Shown here piece after piece: positions 44,507 to 57,000 of a stretch of 64,000 nt of DNA (the stretch's first letter is position 1; every line of letters starts with the position of its first letter). Below the pieces are notes generated by a model. That model ran no database searches. It was given only the letters and a program-made list of their open reading frames with translations, and was not told the origin of the DNA. Both the position numbers and the translations under genes were made by a program. Source of the DNA: Gonocerus acuteangulatus. Taxonomy: Eukaryota; Arthropoda; Insecta; Hemiptera; Coreidae. The stretch is from positions 87,403,651 through 87,467,650 of the forward strand of contig OX328126.1 of assembly GCA_946811695.1 (NCBI GenBank), written 5' to 3'.

Positions 44507-44764
44507 TACATTAAATGAAAATACTGTTTTATAATAATAACATGTTCTTAGGAATATTAGTGAATGAACCATTGCTACTTGCATTGAACATATTGAGGTA
44601 GGTATAGCTGAGATAATATTATAACAAATATTTAGAAAAAAAACGGAAGGAACGACTTACACAACAAGTGTATAATATACATTTTACAGATGTATTTAAC
44701 ATCATGAAAAAATAAAAATGTTCATGATCATTGGTTTTATTAAAGAAATGATTGATCTGTTGCC

Positions 44765-45960
44765 AGTTTTCCACTTGGTCGAGGTTTCGTTAGAAAATCG
44801 GATTGCCCTGCTATTGTACTTGTACGAGGATGCTTCAGAAGATCAGTGTTGACTGCCTCTTTACTTGGCGAAGTTCCAACCAAAGATCAGTTGTGTCTGC
44901 TTTCACGCTTGGTCGAAGCAACTTCAGAAGAACGGTGCTGCCTGCATTGATACTTGGCCGAAGTTACTTCAGAAGATGGGTGTTGTTTGTTTGGCTATTT
45001 AACAAAAGCTGCTCCTGAAGACCGCTGGTTTCTGCTTTGCTACTTGGCTGATGCTCTTTCAGAAGACCGGAGCTTTCTGCTTTCCTAGTTGGTCGGAGCT
45101 ACCGCTGAAGACCGGCGCTGCCTGCTTGTTCCTTGGCCGAAGCTCCTTCAGAAGACCAAACCTTTCTGCTTAACTACCTGGCCGAAGCTCCTTCAGAGGA
45201 CCGGGGCTGTCTACTTTGCTACTCTGCTGACACTTCTTCAGAAGATTGGTGTTGATTGCTTTACTACTTGCCCAGAGATACTTCAGAAGACCGGTGCTGT
45301 CTGCTTTCACACTTGGCCAAAGTTCCTTCCGAAGACCCGTGCTGTCTCCTTTGCCACTTGGTTTAAGCTCCTTTAGAGGACCGGCGCTGTCTGCCTTGCC
45401 ACTGGGCCAACGCTACTTCAGAAGACCAGTGCATTCTGCTTTCACACTTGGTCGAAGCTACTTCAGAAGAACGGCGCTGCCTGATTTGTTACTTGGCCGG
45501 AGCTCCTTTAGAAGACCAAACCTTTCTACTTTGCCACTCTGCTGAACCTTCTTTAGAAGATTGGTGTTGATTGCTTTACTACTTGCCCGGAGCTACTTCA
45601 GAAGACCGGTGCTATCTGCTTTGCCATTTGGCCGAAGTTCCTTCCGAAGACCTGTGCTGTCTCCTTTGGCACTTGGTTTAAGCTCCTTTAGAGGACAGGG
45701 GCTGTCTGCTTCGTTTCTTGGCTTAATTTCCTTCCGAAGACCGGTGCTGTCTCCTTTGGCACTTGGTTTAAGCTCCTTTAGAGGACCGGCGCTGTCTGCT
45801 TTGCTTCTTGGCTTAATCTCCTTCATATGACCCGTGCTGTCTCCTTTGCCACTTGGCCGAAGCTCTCCCAAAAGATCGGTGTTGTCTACTTTTCTACGTG
45901 GTTGAAACTCAATTCCAAGTTCGGTGTCGTCTGGTTTGCTATGTGACCTAAACTCAATTC
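44765..45960 (-). repeat. 45-bp minisatellite, part coding, about 26 units
   Basis: Imperfect 45-base units encode, on the minus strand, 15-residue repeats of the type DSTGLRKELKPSAKG. Units upstream of the TAG at 45593-45595 form the C-terminus of the kinase gene; units further on (44765-45592) continue in the same register with further stops, so they are decayed or never-translated extensions. The several plus-strand ORFs here are antisense shadows of this array. Confidence 0.9.
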
Positions 45961-46894
45961 CAAAGTCGGCGCTGTCAGGAACATACGGAGGGATGCACTT
46001 CTTGTTCAACAAGTCCAACCATTTGACATTATTAAACCATTTGTGCTGTTTGATATCCTCTTGGCCATTTGGTAGTCGTCTGTTAGGGTCGACGTGCAGG
46101 AGTTTCCTGATCAGATCCTGAAGTTCTGCGGTTAACAGTTCTTCCATTGTGTATTCGCAGTTTGTTATTTTATTGCACATTTGGAATTCGTCTTCGCACT
46201 CAAATGGAGTACGTCCTGCGGTCATTTCGAACACCAGGACACCAAATGACCACCAATCAGCTGGGAATGTGTAGCCCCGGTTGAGTAAAACTTCTGGAGC
46301 CATGTACGGTGTGGTACCACACAATGTGTAAGTCCTCCCCGCAATTCGTTTACAAAATCCAAGATCTCCCAGGACAATATATCCATCTCGATTTAAAAAA
46401 ATATTTTCGAGCTTTAGATCTCTGTAAACAATTTCCATATGATGAAAATATTCCAGTGCCAAAACTACCTGTGCCGTGTAGAACCTGGAAGCGGACTCTG
46501 AGAAGACACAGCACTTCTGCATGCGATACCAGAGGTCTCCACCTGGCATGTACGGAGTTACGAAGTACAGATGTTTCGCGTCGGAGTAACAGAAATCCAT
46601 GTGGATAATGAAAGGAAATCTGACAGCCTGAAGTGCTCGCTTTTCGTTCATGACATGTTTGAAGTTTGGTGAATTTTCTACGAGGTTTTTGTTCACAACT
46701 TTCACTGCGTACCAAGACAATTCCTTTTTGGCAAGCACAACATTACTGAAATTACCTTTGGCGATCGTCCGAACAAACGTTAAGTCACTTGGAAAGGGCG
46801 TTTCTTGCGGGTCTTTGGTCCAACTGCTTTGAAAAACGTATTTTGATTTTGCTAGATAGGAATTCCATTCTAGTATAGCTTGACCCTTCTCCAT
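45593..46894 (-). CDS. intronless PKA-like (AGC) protein kinase with 15-residue repeat tail, 433 aa
   Basis: Residues 35-300 align in order with cAMP-dependent protein kinase catalytic subunit: ATP lysine in YAVKVV (K65), helix-C Glu in NEKRALQAV (E84), YRDLKLEN (D159, N164), a DFG variant DLG at 177-179, the activation-loop TLCGTTPYMAPE (T190 matching the PKA activation threonine) and DIKQHKWF. Departures from PKA are a degenerate glycine loop (AKGNFS instead of GxGxxG), DLG, and loss of the hydrophobic FxxF end. From about residue 307 the tail is eight or nine 15-residue repeats rich in Lys, Asp and Ser; the first repeats look derived from the native C-tail. PKA genes normally have introns, so an intronless copy suggests a retrogene. 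The frame is intact through the kinase domain; catalysis is plausible but unproven. Confidence 0.88.
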   Translation of the reverse strand: MEKGQAILEWNSYLAKSKYVFQSSWTKDPQETPFPSDLTFVRTIAKGNFSNVVLAKKELSWYAVKVVNKNLVENSPNFKHVMNEKRALQAVRFPFIIHMDFCYSDAKHLYFVTPYMPGGDLWYRMQKCCVFSESASRFYTAQVVLALEYFHHMEIVYRDLKLENIFLNRDGYIVLGDLGFCKRIAGRTYTLCGTTPYMAPEVLLNRGYTFPADWWSFGVLVFEMTAGRTPFECEDEFQMCNKITNCEYTMEELLTAELQDLIRKLLHVDPNRRLPNGQEDIKQHKWFNNVKWLDLLNKKCIPPYVPDSADFGIEFRSHSKPDDTELGIEFQPRRKVDNTDLLGELRPSGKGDSTGHMKEIKPRSKADSAGPLKELKPSAKGDSTGLRKEIKPRNEADSPCPLKELKPSAKGDSTGLRKELRPNGKADSTGLLK

Positions 46895-47454
46895 GCGGCG
46901 TGCTCAAGTTCCTGAATCAGCAACGTGAATATAAAACAATGTCTTTAACAACAAAAAAATTGTATGAACTCAATTAATTAAAATTAATAAATGAATATAA
47001 TAAATCATATGCTTTTCATTTATTGAGAAAAAAAATATAATCGAATGCCCGACAGCCATTCTATGTGAGTGTTCAGACATTAACATTTCTAGCCTAAGGT
47101 TGTGGATTGCCTTAGGGGTGGTGGCTTACCCTTGGGAAAAAGGGTGGTAACCTATATAAAATCCATCCCAAATATCTTCTTTATCAACTCTTTCTCTACC
47201 GTTGACTGCTCCAGCAGTCGAGAGCGGCTGGGGCATGTGTACTGTTGACTTGTGTAGAAGTCGGAGGAAAGAAGGAACCCACGTACCGCTGACTTGTCCA
47301 GCAGTCGAGAGCTCCTATCCCTCGTGTTTGTTATCTTCTCATTTCTCGACTTCAGAGCTATCTAGCGATACCGTACCGTACTTCTAGTATTCCTGCCTGT
47401 CAATAGAGGACATTTGATTCAAGTCTTTGGCAGAGTAGGGCATAGTGTAATTAA

Positions 47455-47725
47455 ATAATATCTCATTTTTCATCTAACTTAATATGAGCACTCATATCGT
47501 TGAAATTAAAAAATCGAATCCTGATTAGTCTTGAAAGAACTCAAAATATGTTTTGAAATCTTTCAAAAATCTTATTATTTGAATTCATCTCATTGTTGAA
47601 TCAAGATAAATGTACGTTTTATGATGATGTGTCAGTTATTTTCCAAGTCTAATCAGGATTTGAGTGTTTAATTTCAACGATACCAGTGCTCACATTAAGT
47701 TAGATGAAAAATAAAATATTATTTT
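47455..47725. mobile_element. MITE with about 70-bp inverted ends
   Basis: CATTTTTCATCTAACTTAAT followed by GAGCACTC...CGTTGAAATTA at the left is mirrored at the right (ATTAAGTTAGATGAAAAAT), and the repeats extend to CTAATCAGGATT. The core of about 120 bases has no ORF. Confidence 0.75.
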
Positions 47726-47987
47726 ATGTTCAATTGTAAAAGTTTAATTTACTAAGCAAGAGAAACAAAAAAAAAAAAAAAACTCTGGCTAGAGGAAGTT
47801 TTTTTTACATTTTATCATCTCTAAGTTATGTTTTGGAGGCTGTAGCCTTTCTTGAAACGCGAAATGGCCTGTGGCCCACTGTGCGCCGGTGCGCATGCGG
47901 TCTTTAACGTGTTAAACTAGTAAAGGCATCAGCTCTATCTTCGCTTGAAAAATACCACCGTACCAAAAATCTATGTTATGTATAAGT

Positions 47988-48172
47988 AGACGTTAAAATT
48001 TAAATAATATAAATTTTATTATTTAGGACGGGTTATCTATAGGTGACCACCCTTTTCTAGCCAGGATAGGGCTGATGCCTTTTCTATTTTCTAAATAAAA
48101 GCCACCGCTCCTAGTGGGAAACGAACCCAAGACCATTTGGCACGGAGTGTTAAATGCTAACGCCTTAACCCT
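47988..48172 (-). mobile_element. tRNA-headed SINE, family C
   Basis: Minus strand: AGTGTTAAGGCGTTAGCATT-type head, TTGGGTTCGTTTCCCAC, GGCATCAGCCCTATCCTGGC, AAAGGGTGGTCACCTATAGA-TAACCCG and an ACGTTAAAATT tail. It is inverted relative to the copy at 48818. Confidence 0.7.
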
Positions 48173-48817
48173 CAATTTAAATAACTATTTGTTTAATCGA
48201 TAGGTTTTAGGACATTCCACCTCAATATTGTATACGCCAATCACGTTTCTTATTAACTTAGTAATGCCGCTCCTGCGTGACGGAGATGTTTTCCTTGTAT
48301 GCTCTATGACAAGAGACCTCGAAGCAGCTTTTAGCAGTCTATTATCGCACTATAGATAACAGATTGTCTATAGGCTGATAAAAAAGTTAAACTAATTCCT
48401 TTTCACGATTCTTACGTGGGATTCCGAGATAAAAGGATAGAATAAACCCGGCTAAGGCTTTACTGCTAATGGAACGGCTATAGCTGCTGCAACTTCATTG
48501 GCTTAGCAATCCGATATCGGCTATAAGAAGGAGCCGATAAGATACCTCTTAGGATTTATAATTCTATTTTATCGGCGTCATATCGGGCTTATGGCGGATG
48601 ACTAAAGAAGATGGTTCAGATCCTTAGAAATCAATCAGATAATAAATGAGAAAAAGCACTTCATTCTGGAACATTATTCCTTTAAGAGTAAGAAATCAAT
48701 TTAAATATTAGTATAAATCGTAACCTTACCTTATTTACATTTCAAATTTTAAAAAAAGAAAAAAAAATTATTCATTAAGAATATGATGATAAAAAAAGAG
48801 ATTTATTTTTTAGAGGA

Positions 48818-49008
48818 GGTCCGATGGCCGTGAGGGTTAAGGCGTGAGCACTTAACACTCCGAGCCAAGGGGTGGTGGCTTTTCTTTAGAAAAAATAAAA
48901 GGCATCAGTCCTGTCCTGGCTAGAAGAGGGTGGTAACTTATAAATAACCCGGCCTAAAATTCCTAGTTAATAATAAATGGACGTTAAAATTAAAATAAAG
49001 TTTAGATA
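48818..49008 (+). mobile_element. tRNA-headed SINE, family C, plus strand
   Basis: Begins GGTCCGATGGCCGTGAGGGT-TAAGGCG with AACACTCCG, but the B-box segment is deleted (jump from GAGCCAAG to GGGTGGTGGC). It continues with GGCATCAGTCCTGTCCTGGC, GAGGGTGGTAACTTATAAA-TAACCCGGC and the tail AGTTAATAATAAATGGACGT. Confidence 0.75.
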
Positions 49009-49128
49009 AATAACGATTCTAGTGTATTTTATCTCTATTTATTACAAAACACCTGTTTCAATAAACATCCTGTTAGTGTTTATACAATGCTGTAGATAAT
49101 AAATAAGCGAGATGATGAAGAAACCGAT

Positions 49129-49614
49129 ATGATGAGCAGAAATCCTGGAACTGCAGACTGCTCTTCGGGACGACTTCCACAAACACCGATTCGTCCAGGA
49201 AAGGAGCAAGAAGAACTCCATAGACCATCAGCAATCAATCATGGATTTATCGAGTAATTATCCAATCGAAACGTAAATATAATAAATCGTCGGATTGAAT
49301 GATTTCAGCCAGTCTTTGTTTTCATTTCAACAAGTTCATTGTAAAAGTCCGACTCGCAGGAACTGCCTCATCTTAGCGCGGTTCCGTTCTTATCCCTAGT
49401 CTAATTTCGAAAGATTAAAATAGAAGCAGTTATTATTTTGTTGAGAGGAGATCGTTGACCGTTGATGATGCAAGGTAGGGATTGTCCGGGTTAGGTCACT
49501 GCTACTTAATAATACATACCCCATATGTGTAGGTATGTGGGCATATATATGTACATATGTGTGCGTGTATATGTGTATGTGTATATGCATATATATAAAT
49601 ATATATATATATTA

Positions 49615-49672
<58 letters not shown>

Positions 49673-51018
49673 GATATGTGCATATATTAGTGTTAAGTAT
49701 GTCCTACTTGTATTTACAGCCCTGATGAAGGCTTGAAGTTCAAGCCGAAACGTCGGCACAATAAAACCATTTTTACGATAAAATGTAGTTTTATTAAGTA
49801 GCAGTGACCGAACCCTGACAGTTATATTTTGGTTCCACCAGTCTTGAAAGGTAGGATTTACAATCTGACCTGGAAGGGTCGGCAACACAAGAAACCGTCC
49901 CGCTAGTTGCAAGGTCTTGGAATCTTGGAAATCTATATTTCTAACAATAAATTGTTTTTGTTATTTTACTTAACCTGTTTTATTTTCGAATACATTATCC
50001 AACTATAAGCAATTAAAAAATAACAAGGAATAAAATACAGGCAAAAAGAACACTTCGAATAAGCGAAATCAATTACTTTAAAGCTTTAAGCTCTTATTTC
50101 TCCGATTGACATCGCCTAATCAAAACTTTCATTAGAACCTTTTATGTAGAGCATTTAATAAGCTTTCTAATGGTATTCTTCCGTTTACCAAAATTCTCAA
50201 CAGTTTTCGAGATATTAAAGAAAGTTCCCAAAATTTATATTATTTCTAGCAACAGAAAATTGGCCTCATTTTTCATATCCTGTTTTACACACAAAATTTT
50301 CGCAACATAAGAAATTACAAAAATAAAAAGCAATAAAAAACGAAGGGAAAGAGACAAAAATTACAACAAGAACGACAAAAACCCGTTCATAAGAACAAAA
50401 CAGACGTATTTGAAGTTTTAAGCACTTATTTCTCCGATTGACATAACCTAATCAAAAATAGTTTTAGAATCTTTTTTGTAGAGAATTTAGTAAGCTTTCA
50501 AATAGTTTCTATCCACTTACCACGATTTCCCAACCGTGTTCGAGATATTAATGAAAGTATACGAACTTCCCAAAACTTTTCATGTCTGTTCATAAAATAT
50601 TTTATTCTAACCCTTCCTTAACTCCAAACGTAACAAAACTTTCAACATATTAGTTTTAATGAAAGTAGAACATGCAGATAAAGTTTCAACTGAATCCCAT
50701 GATTCTAATTACCCAAACCAAAAACGGTATTAAAAAACTATTTTTCCAATTTTCTCAAAAACGGTTAAAGGTATCGCCTTGAAAATGGTTTCATTCGTTT
50801 TCCTAGCCCAGGAATCATATAAAACGAGTACTTAGAAGCTTATAAACTCAAAAACGTAAGCGTTACGATTTTTTTTGCGCGAATTTCGCCCCAAACGCCA
50901 TCTTCCGGTAGGCGGATTTCGCTGGTTAACGAACTTGACCTTTCAAATTGGAAGACGGATTTTTGTACCAAATTTCATCAAAATCGGACCATTCGTCTTC
51001 GAGCTAGAGAGCGAACAG

Positions 51019-51081
<63 letters not shown>

Positions 51082-54000
51082 TATACATATATATATATAT
51101 ACAAATTTGAACCACCATCATTTTCGGTCTCTAGGGGTTCTGAAACGCAAAATTTTCTAGTCGGCACTTCCGGATTGTTTCATTGTATCAACCTTATAAG
51201 CGGGGTTCCTCCCTATGGGGGAGGGAGGAACCGCGCTAAAATGAAGTTTCACGCCCTCCAAACCGATTTCTTTCAAATTTTGTACAATCATGTATTTTGG
51301 TGCACTAAACACGAATACGATAAAAAAAAACCCGTCGGATTTAACTAGGAAAGAAGTTATTAAGCACTAAATGTTCACTGCAGGTTATGAGAGCTATTAA
51401 TTATAGCGAGTTGGATTGACAGGGGTTTTGTTATCTTCTTGAGCGAGCGTAGCGAGCGGAAACGCATAGCACGTATTGCCCTTAAGCGACTGGTGAGGAT
51501 GCCCTTGAAATTAACAATATTTTCGAATAAATGGTTTCTGAACATTTCAAATGAGAGTTCTCTGTTTCCCAATGTTGCATATCTGCATGCACGTGTTTAC
51601 AAATACGCTGATGACGCCTAGTTTTATAACCTTCCTAACTTTAGTGCTTAATATTATATTCTATTAATTTTAGCGAGTTGGATTGACTGGGGTTTTGTTA
51701 TCTTCTTGAGCGAGCGTAGCGAGCGGAAACGCATAGCATGTATGCCTTAAAGTCGTCATTTATGCCTTAAAGTCGTCACAAATTTAGTTGTTTACATTAG
51801 CTCTCATAACCTGCACAACAGTGAACTTAAGTGCTTAATAACTTCTTTCCTAGTTAAATCCGACGTGTTTTTTTTTATCGTATTCGTGTTTAATGCAACA
51901 AAATACGTTATTGTGCAAAATTTGAAAGAAATCGGTTTGGAGGGCGTGAAACTGCATTTTTACCGAGGGAGATATTTCTTTTTAAGGGATTCGTGTTTAT
52001 TGTATTAAAATACGTTATTGTGCAAAATTTGAAATTAATCGGTTGTGAGGACGCCTAACTTCAGTTTTACCAAAAAAAAAAGTCATTAGCCCTATCTTGG
52101 CTAGAAAAGGGTGCTGACCTAAAGATAACTCGTCCTGAAATTCGTTGTCAATAATGAACGGAAAATTTTAAAACCTTTTAAACGAAATCCTTTCGACTGT
52201 TCTATACAATCGTTTGAATTAATGGAGAGAACTAGCTGTAATAGCTGTACTAGATGAAGTAGCTTGTATGTATAATCCATCAATTAAGCATGTCCGATCC
52301 TCTACCTTCCTGTCCTGACAGGCTGATCATAATCGAGAGTCAGGCTTTTCTCATTCCTATCCTTCTGAGTATATAGAGCCTTTGGGTTACGGGCGACCCC
52401 ACGTTGTGGTTTATGTAATATTTTTATTTATCGAATGTAGTATGTCAAACGATAAATTATTTTGCACTGATAAATTATTTTGCACGGAATCAGTTGCTTC
52501 GGCAAATTGCATTACCTGACATGCAGGTAAGATCGTAAATAAGACCTTTCTTGAAAGTAAAGATGGAACTGTCAACTTTGGTCCTCCTCTGCCTCCCGGC
52601 ACTTTCATTGCTGACGAAGGCTACCAATGAGTAGCCAAAACGTCCTAAATATAGATTTTTTAACAAAAATCGTATTGAGGTTTCTTTAGCCAAATCCCAA
52701 CCATTCCATCTTTACTTATCACCTCGACGGCTAACTATCTAATCTTCATGCTTTCTAGAAACGTGGACCCAAAATAATAACAGCTTCTATTTTAATCATT
52801 TTAAATGACTCTAGATATAAGAACGGAACCGCGCAAAGATGATGCAGTTCCTGCGAGTCGGACTTTTTGATAGTGAAGACAGTGAAATTGGTGGAGTATG
52901 TGATACGAGTGAAAAAGAGGATGGCCATATACAGGGTGTCCTTTATAGATGGCTCGGCTAAATTTCTCTTGAACGGATAACATTATAATAAAACAAAAAA
53001 ATACGTATTTCATAATTTTTAGTCTAGTTTAAGATTTTGGCCTGTTTTTGAGAAAAAAAATTTCGGGGTACCCCAAACCCTATACAACTTTGAAATTTCA
53101 AATGGGACCATATGCAATCAGATTTTAATTTGGTCAACTAATAACAAAGTTATGGCATAAAGGTCGAAAAAAAAGACAGTACATTTTGTTAACTGTTTTT
53201 AATATTTAAAAAAATCCATTGTACCTGCAGAGGTTGGGAACCTACATCTCATGTTCAAACTGCCTGCCTTCTTTGAAGATGCAAAGATTCGCTCTTGTTA
53301 GCCACTCTTCGTTGGTGCTCAGTGCGATGGACTGAGGTGAGACCAATCGACAAGCATTTTCCACTCTTTGCTGCAGTTCTTCAACTGATGTTGCAGGATT
53401 ATGATTGGCATAAACGATATTTTTCAAATGTCCCCACAAGAAAAGTCTAACGGAGTTAGATCGGGTGACCGAGGAGGCCAACAGATGGGACCGTGAGGTC
53501 CTATCCACCGGTCCCGGTAGTGCCGATTTAAGTAACGTCTCACTTGCAGAGAATTGTGTGCGGGACACCCATCAAGCTGCAGTATCATTCTTTGCCGATG
53601 CTGCAGAGGTACACCTTCTAGTAAAGCCGGCAATTGTTCTCTCAAGAAATTTAGAAACTGAGCTCCATTTAAATTATTTCGGTAGAAATAAGGACCAATT
53701 AATTTATTTCCGAGAAGTCCGCACCAAACGTTGATGCTGTGAACCACCTGGTGATGACAAGAATAGGAGATTCTAGGATTTTCCTGTGCCCACGTTCGAA
53801 AATTCCAACGATTTAACATACCGTTAGTGGTGAACTTCGATTCTTCAGTCCATAGGACATATGGAAGCATGTTTTCATCAACTACCAAACTCGACATTTG
53901 TGCAAGGAACGTTAGACGCCTGTCATAATCAGTGTCCCGGAGCCCCTGGACAAGATGAGAGCGATAAGGCTTGAAATTATAAGTCCGTAGTACATCTCTA

Positions 54001-57000
54001 ATTTTGTTCTTTGAAAAACCTAAAACCCTTCCGGTATTTCGGAGAGAAGAATTTGGATTTTTCATAACATACAATAAAATATTCAGTTCCTCGTCGAAAT
54101 TGCGCTGCCGATATCTTGGTCGATCAGCAACTGATCCAAATCTCCTCATATTGAGAGCAACAAGAATAAATGTTTTGTGGCTCACTTGAGGACGAGCAGG
54201 AAATTTCTGGGAGTACAACACAGCTGCACGACGAGCGATACCACCACTTTCAATAAAACAATTGTACATATCAACTTTTTCCTCACGGGAAAACTGCACT
54301 CTTCGGTTCATTTTGACTAACTGATTAATACGGAATGTAGGCAAGTAGGCATTGTTGTAATAGTTATCTATTTCCAGGAATTAAAGTTCCCTTACTTAAG
54401 ACCATTTGGATAAACAAGATCAGTGAATGTAAACAGCTCTACCTTCACCGTGTATGTTCGGGGCTTATTTCTCTTTCTTCTTTGCATCTTTAAAAGAAAC
54501 ATTTATTTCGAATTTCACCTAATAAGTTAATTATTTATTTACAAATTATTTCCCATGTAACAAAAGAAATGCAAAGCAGTTTAAAGTAATTAGTAACGAA
54601 ACAATCAAAATGTATTTTGTTTCGAACTTTATGCCATAACTTTTTCATTAATTGACCAAATTAAAATCTGATTGCATCATTGATTTCAGTGTAAAAAATC
54701 CTTTAAAATGATGTATCGGAAGGTATAGGATCCCATTTGAAATTTCAAAGTTGTATAGGCTTTGGGGTACCCCGAAATTTTTTTTTCCAAAAGCAGGCCA
54801 AAATCTTAAACTAGACTAAAAATTATGAAATACGTATTTTTTTGTTTTATTATAACGTTATCCGTTCAAGATTCAGCCGGGCCATCTAAAAAGGACGCCC
54901 TGTATACGGTGTGGTGATCGTAAAAAAGGACAGGAAAGGTGGAACACATATTTTAAAGTTCAGTAAGAGGCTGTTTGGAGAACATAGGCAAAGTATATCT
55001 GAAAAGTGTAAAAATGAATAATAATATTTATATATTTCTGATCACAATAATGTTCATATATTCAAGTCGCTATATTTTTTTCCTTATAAACCAATTTTAC
55101 ATATTATAGTGTTTTTGTATTCGAGCAGTCATAAAGACGAAATATTAAAGGAGAAAACGTTATATATGGAGCATGATTTACATATCGGTGGCATCGAGAA
55201 CATACGCCATACTTGCAACAATGAGATCGTGTAGATCACATTGGAGATAAATCGCCCACTTAGGCATAAATTAATTGAATTTAACACTGGAATCACAACA
55301 TCATAAAGCTGCTACAAATCAACTTTGACAATATGGGGTCAAATAAGACCCCATCTTGTCTTTCTTTTTACAAAGAAAAACAGATGGTGTTAGATTTCTG
55401 AAATGGTATTCTAAGATGTCTACCATGTATAATACAACAATTTATAACCAAATAATATTATTTAATTATGAAATGGAGGAGTGGGGAATCAAAATATTAC
55501 AAAAATATACATAATTTTATTTGAATATTTGTCTTTGAATGTCAACATTAAATATCGTCGATACAAAAGCAAACTAACGAATATGAAAATCACCACTTTT
55601 CAGAGTGGAAAAGTATTTATTCATAACTTTTTTTTGGACAGTCAAATATTCGGCAGATTTGACCTTTTGATAGTGGAATACTTTCCCTTTAATAGAGTGA
55701 AGTCAGATTGAAGAATTTGCCGTAAATAAGTCCAGCAGAAATTATTAAAGATGGACAATGAAAGATGCATTTTTTCATATTCGTTAGTTTGCTTTTGTAT
55801 CGACGATATTTAATGTTGACATTCAAAGACAAATATTCAAATAAAATTATGTATATTTTTGTAATATTTTGATTCCCCACTCCTCCATTTCATAATTAAA
55901 TAATATTATTTCGTTATAAATTGTTGTATTATACATGGTAGACATCTTAGAATACCATTTCAGAAATCTAACACCAAATTTGTAAAAAGAAAGACAAGAT
56001 GGGGTCTTATTTGACCCCACTTTGTCAAAGTTGATTTGTATCAACTTTATGATGTTGTGATTCCAGTGTTAAATTCAATTAATTTATGCCTAAGTGGGCG
56101 ATTTATCTCCAATGTGATCTACAAGATCTCATTGTTGCAAGTATGGCGTATGTTCTCGATGCCACCGATGAGTAAATCATGCTCTACACAAAGATGCATA
56201 AATGGCTATCCGTTCTTATAATTTCAACCCTGATCAAGCCAATGATGTGTTCAAAGCCATCAGAATTACAATAAAATATGGTATAACAATAATCGTTCGG
56301 TACTGATTTCCTTTAATCATTTATACGTTATTTCAGACCAAGTGAACCAGAAAGTCACTCTAGTAAATATCACGGAAAACGAAAAGTCGACGGAGAAGGA
56401 TTGGAAGGGCTAATAAAAAAATGCGATGAAACGAAGAAAAAGAATGTTCCTTTTTGGTACCGCGGAGTTCTGGATAATGCAGAAAAAGTAGATTATGACC
56501 TCGAAGATTACCATCCCGGAACAATCTATGATCTACACCTAGAGAAAACATTGCAACCTTCCGTCCAGAAGGACTGGATCCAGGAACAGAATCTAGAGAA
56601 CGAAGGAATAGTCCCGGGATATTCGCTGGTAAAGAGATGCAAAGAGAAATGGCTGCCGGAATGCCATATTGACCCATTCATTAGAGACAGGAAGGAATGG
56701 ATAGAAGCTCTTAGAGAGAAAACAAGGTCAGTTTCAGAATAAACAGCCGTACTTCTTGCTTTTACAGAACCAAATATCTTATCGGGTACAGACAATCAAC
56801 ACCAGTCAATTCCTGCTGTAGCACCGCAAACGTAACCTGACTGTTAACATCGTAACCTGACTGCCAACAACGGGAAGGTTAAGCGTGGTTATTCAGTGTT
56901 GCCGATGCCAAAATAATTTAAATTTCTGTTCCCGCGACTTTGGTTAAAAAAGAAGTTCCTAATAACTTAGTAAAAAATGAAAATAGTAGGGTATTTAGTT

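Noticed and set aside
44803..45830. Several plus-strand repetitive ORFs
   Set aside because: They are the antisense of the 45-bp array that codes on the minus strand for the kinase tail, and have no starts, splice sites or domains of their own.
49502..49912. 136-residue minus-strand ORF
   Set aside because: Mostly translated TA/TG microsatellite (alternating Tyr-Ile and His-Thr).
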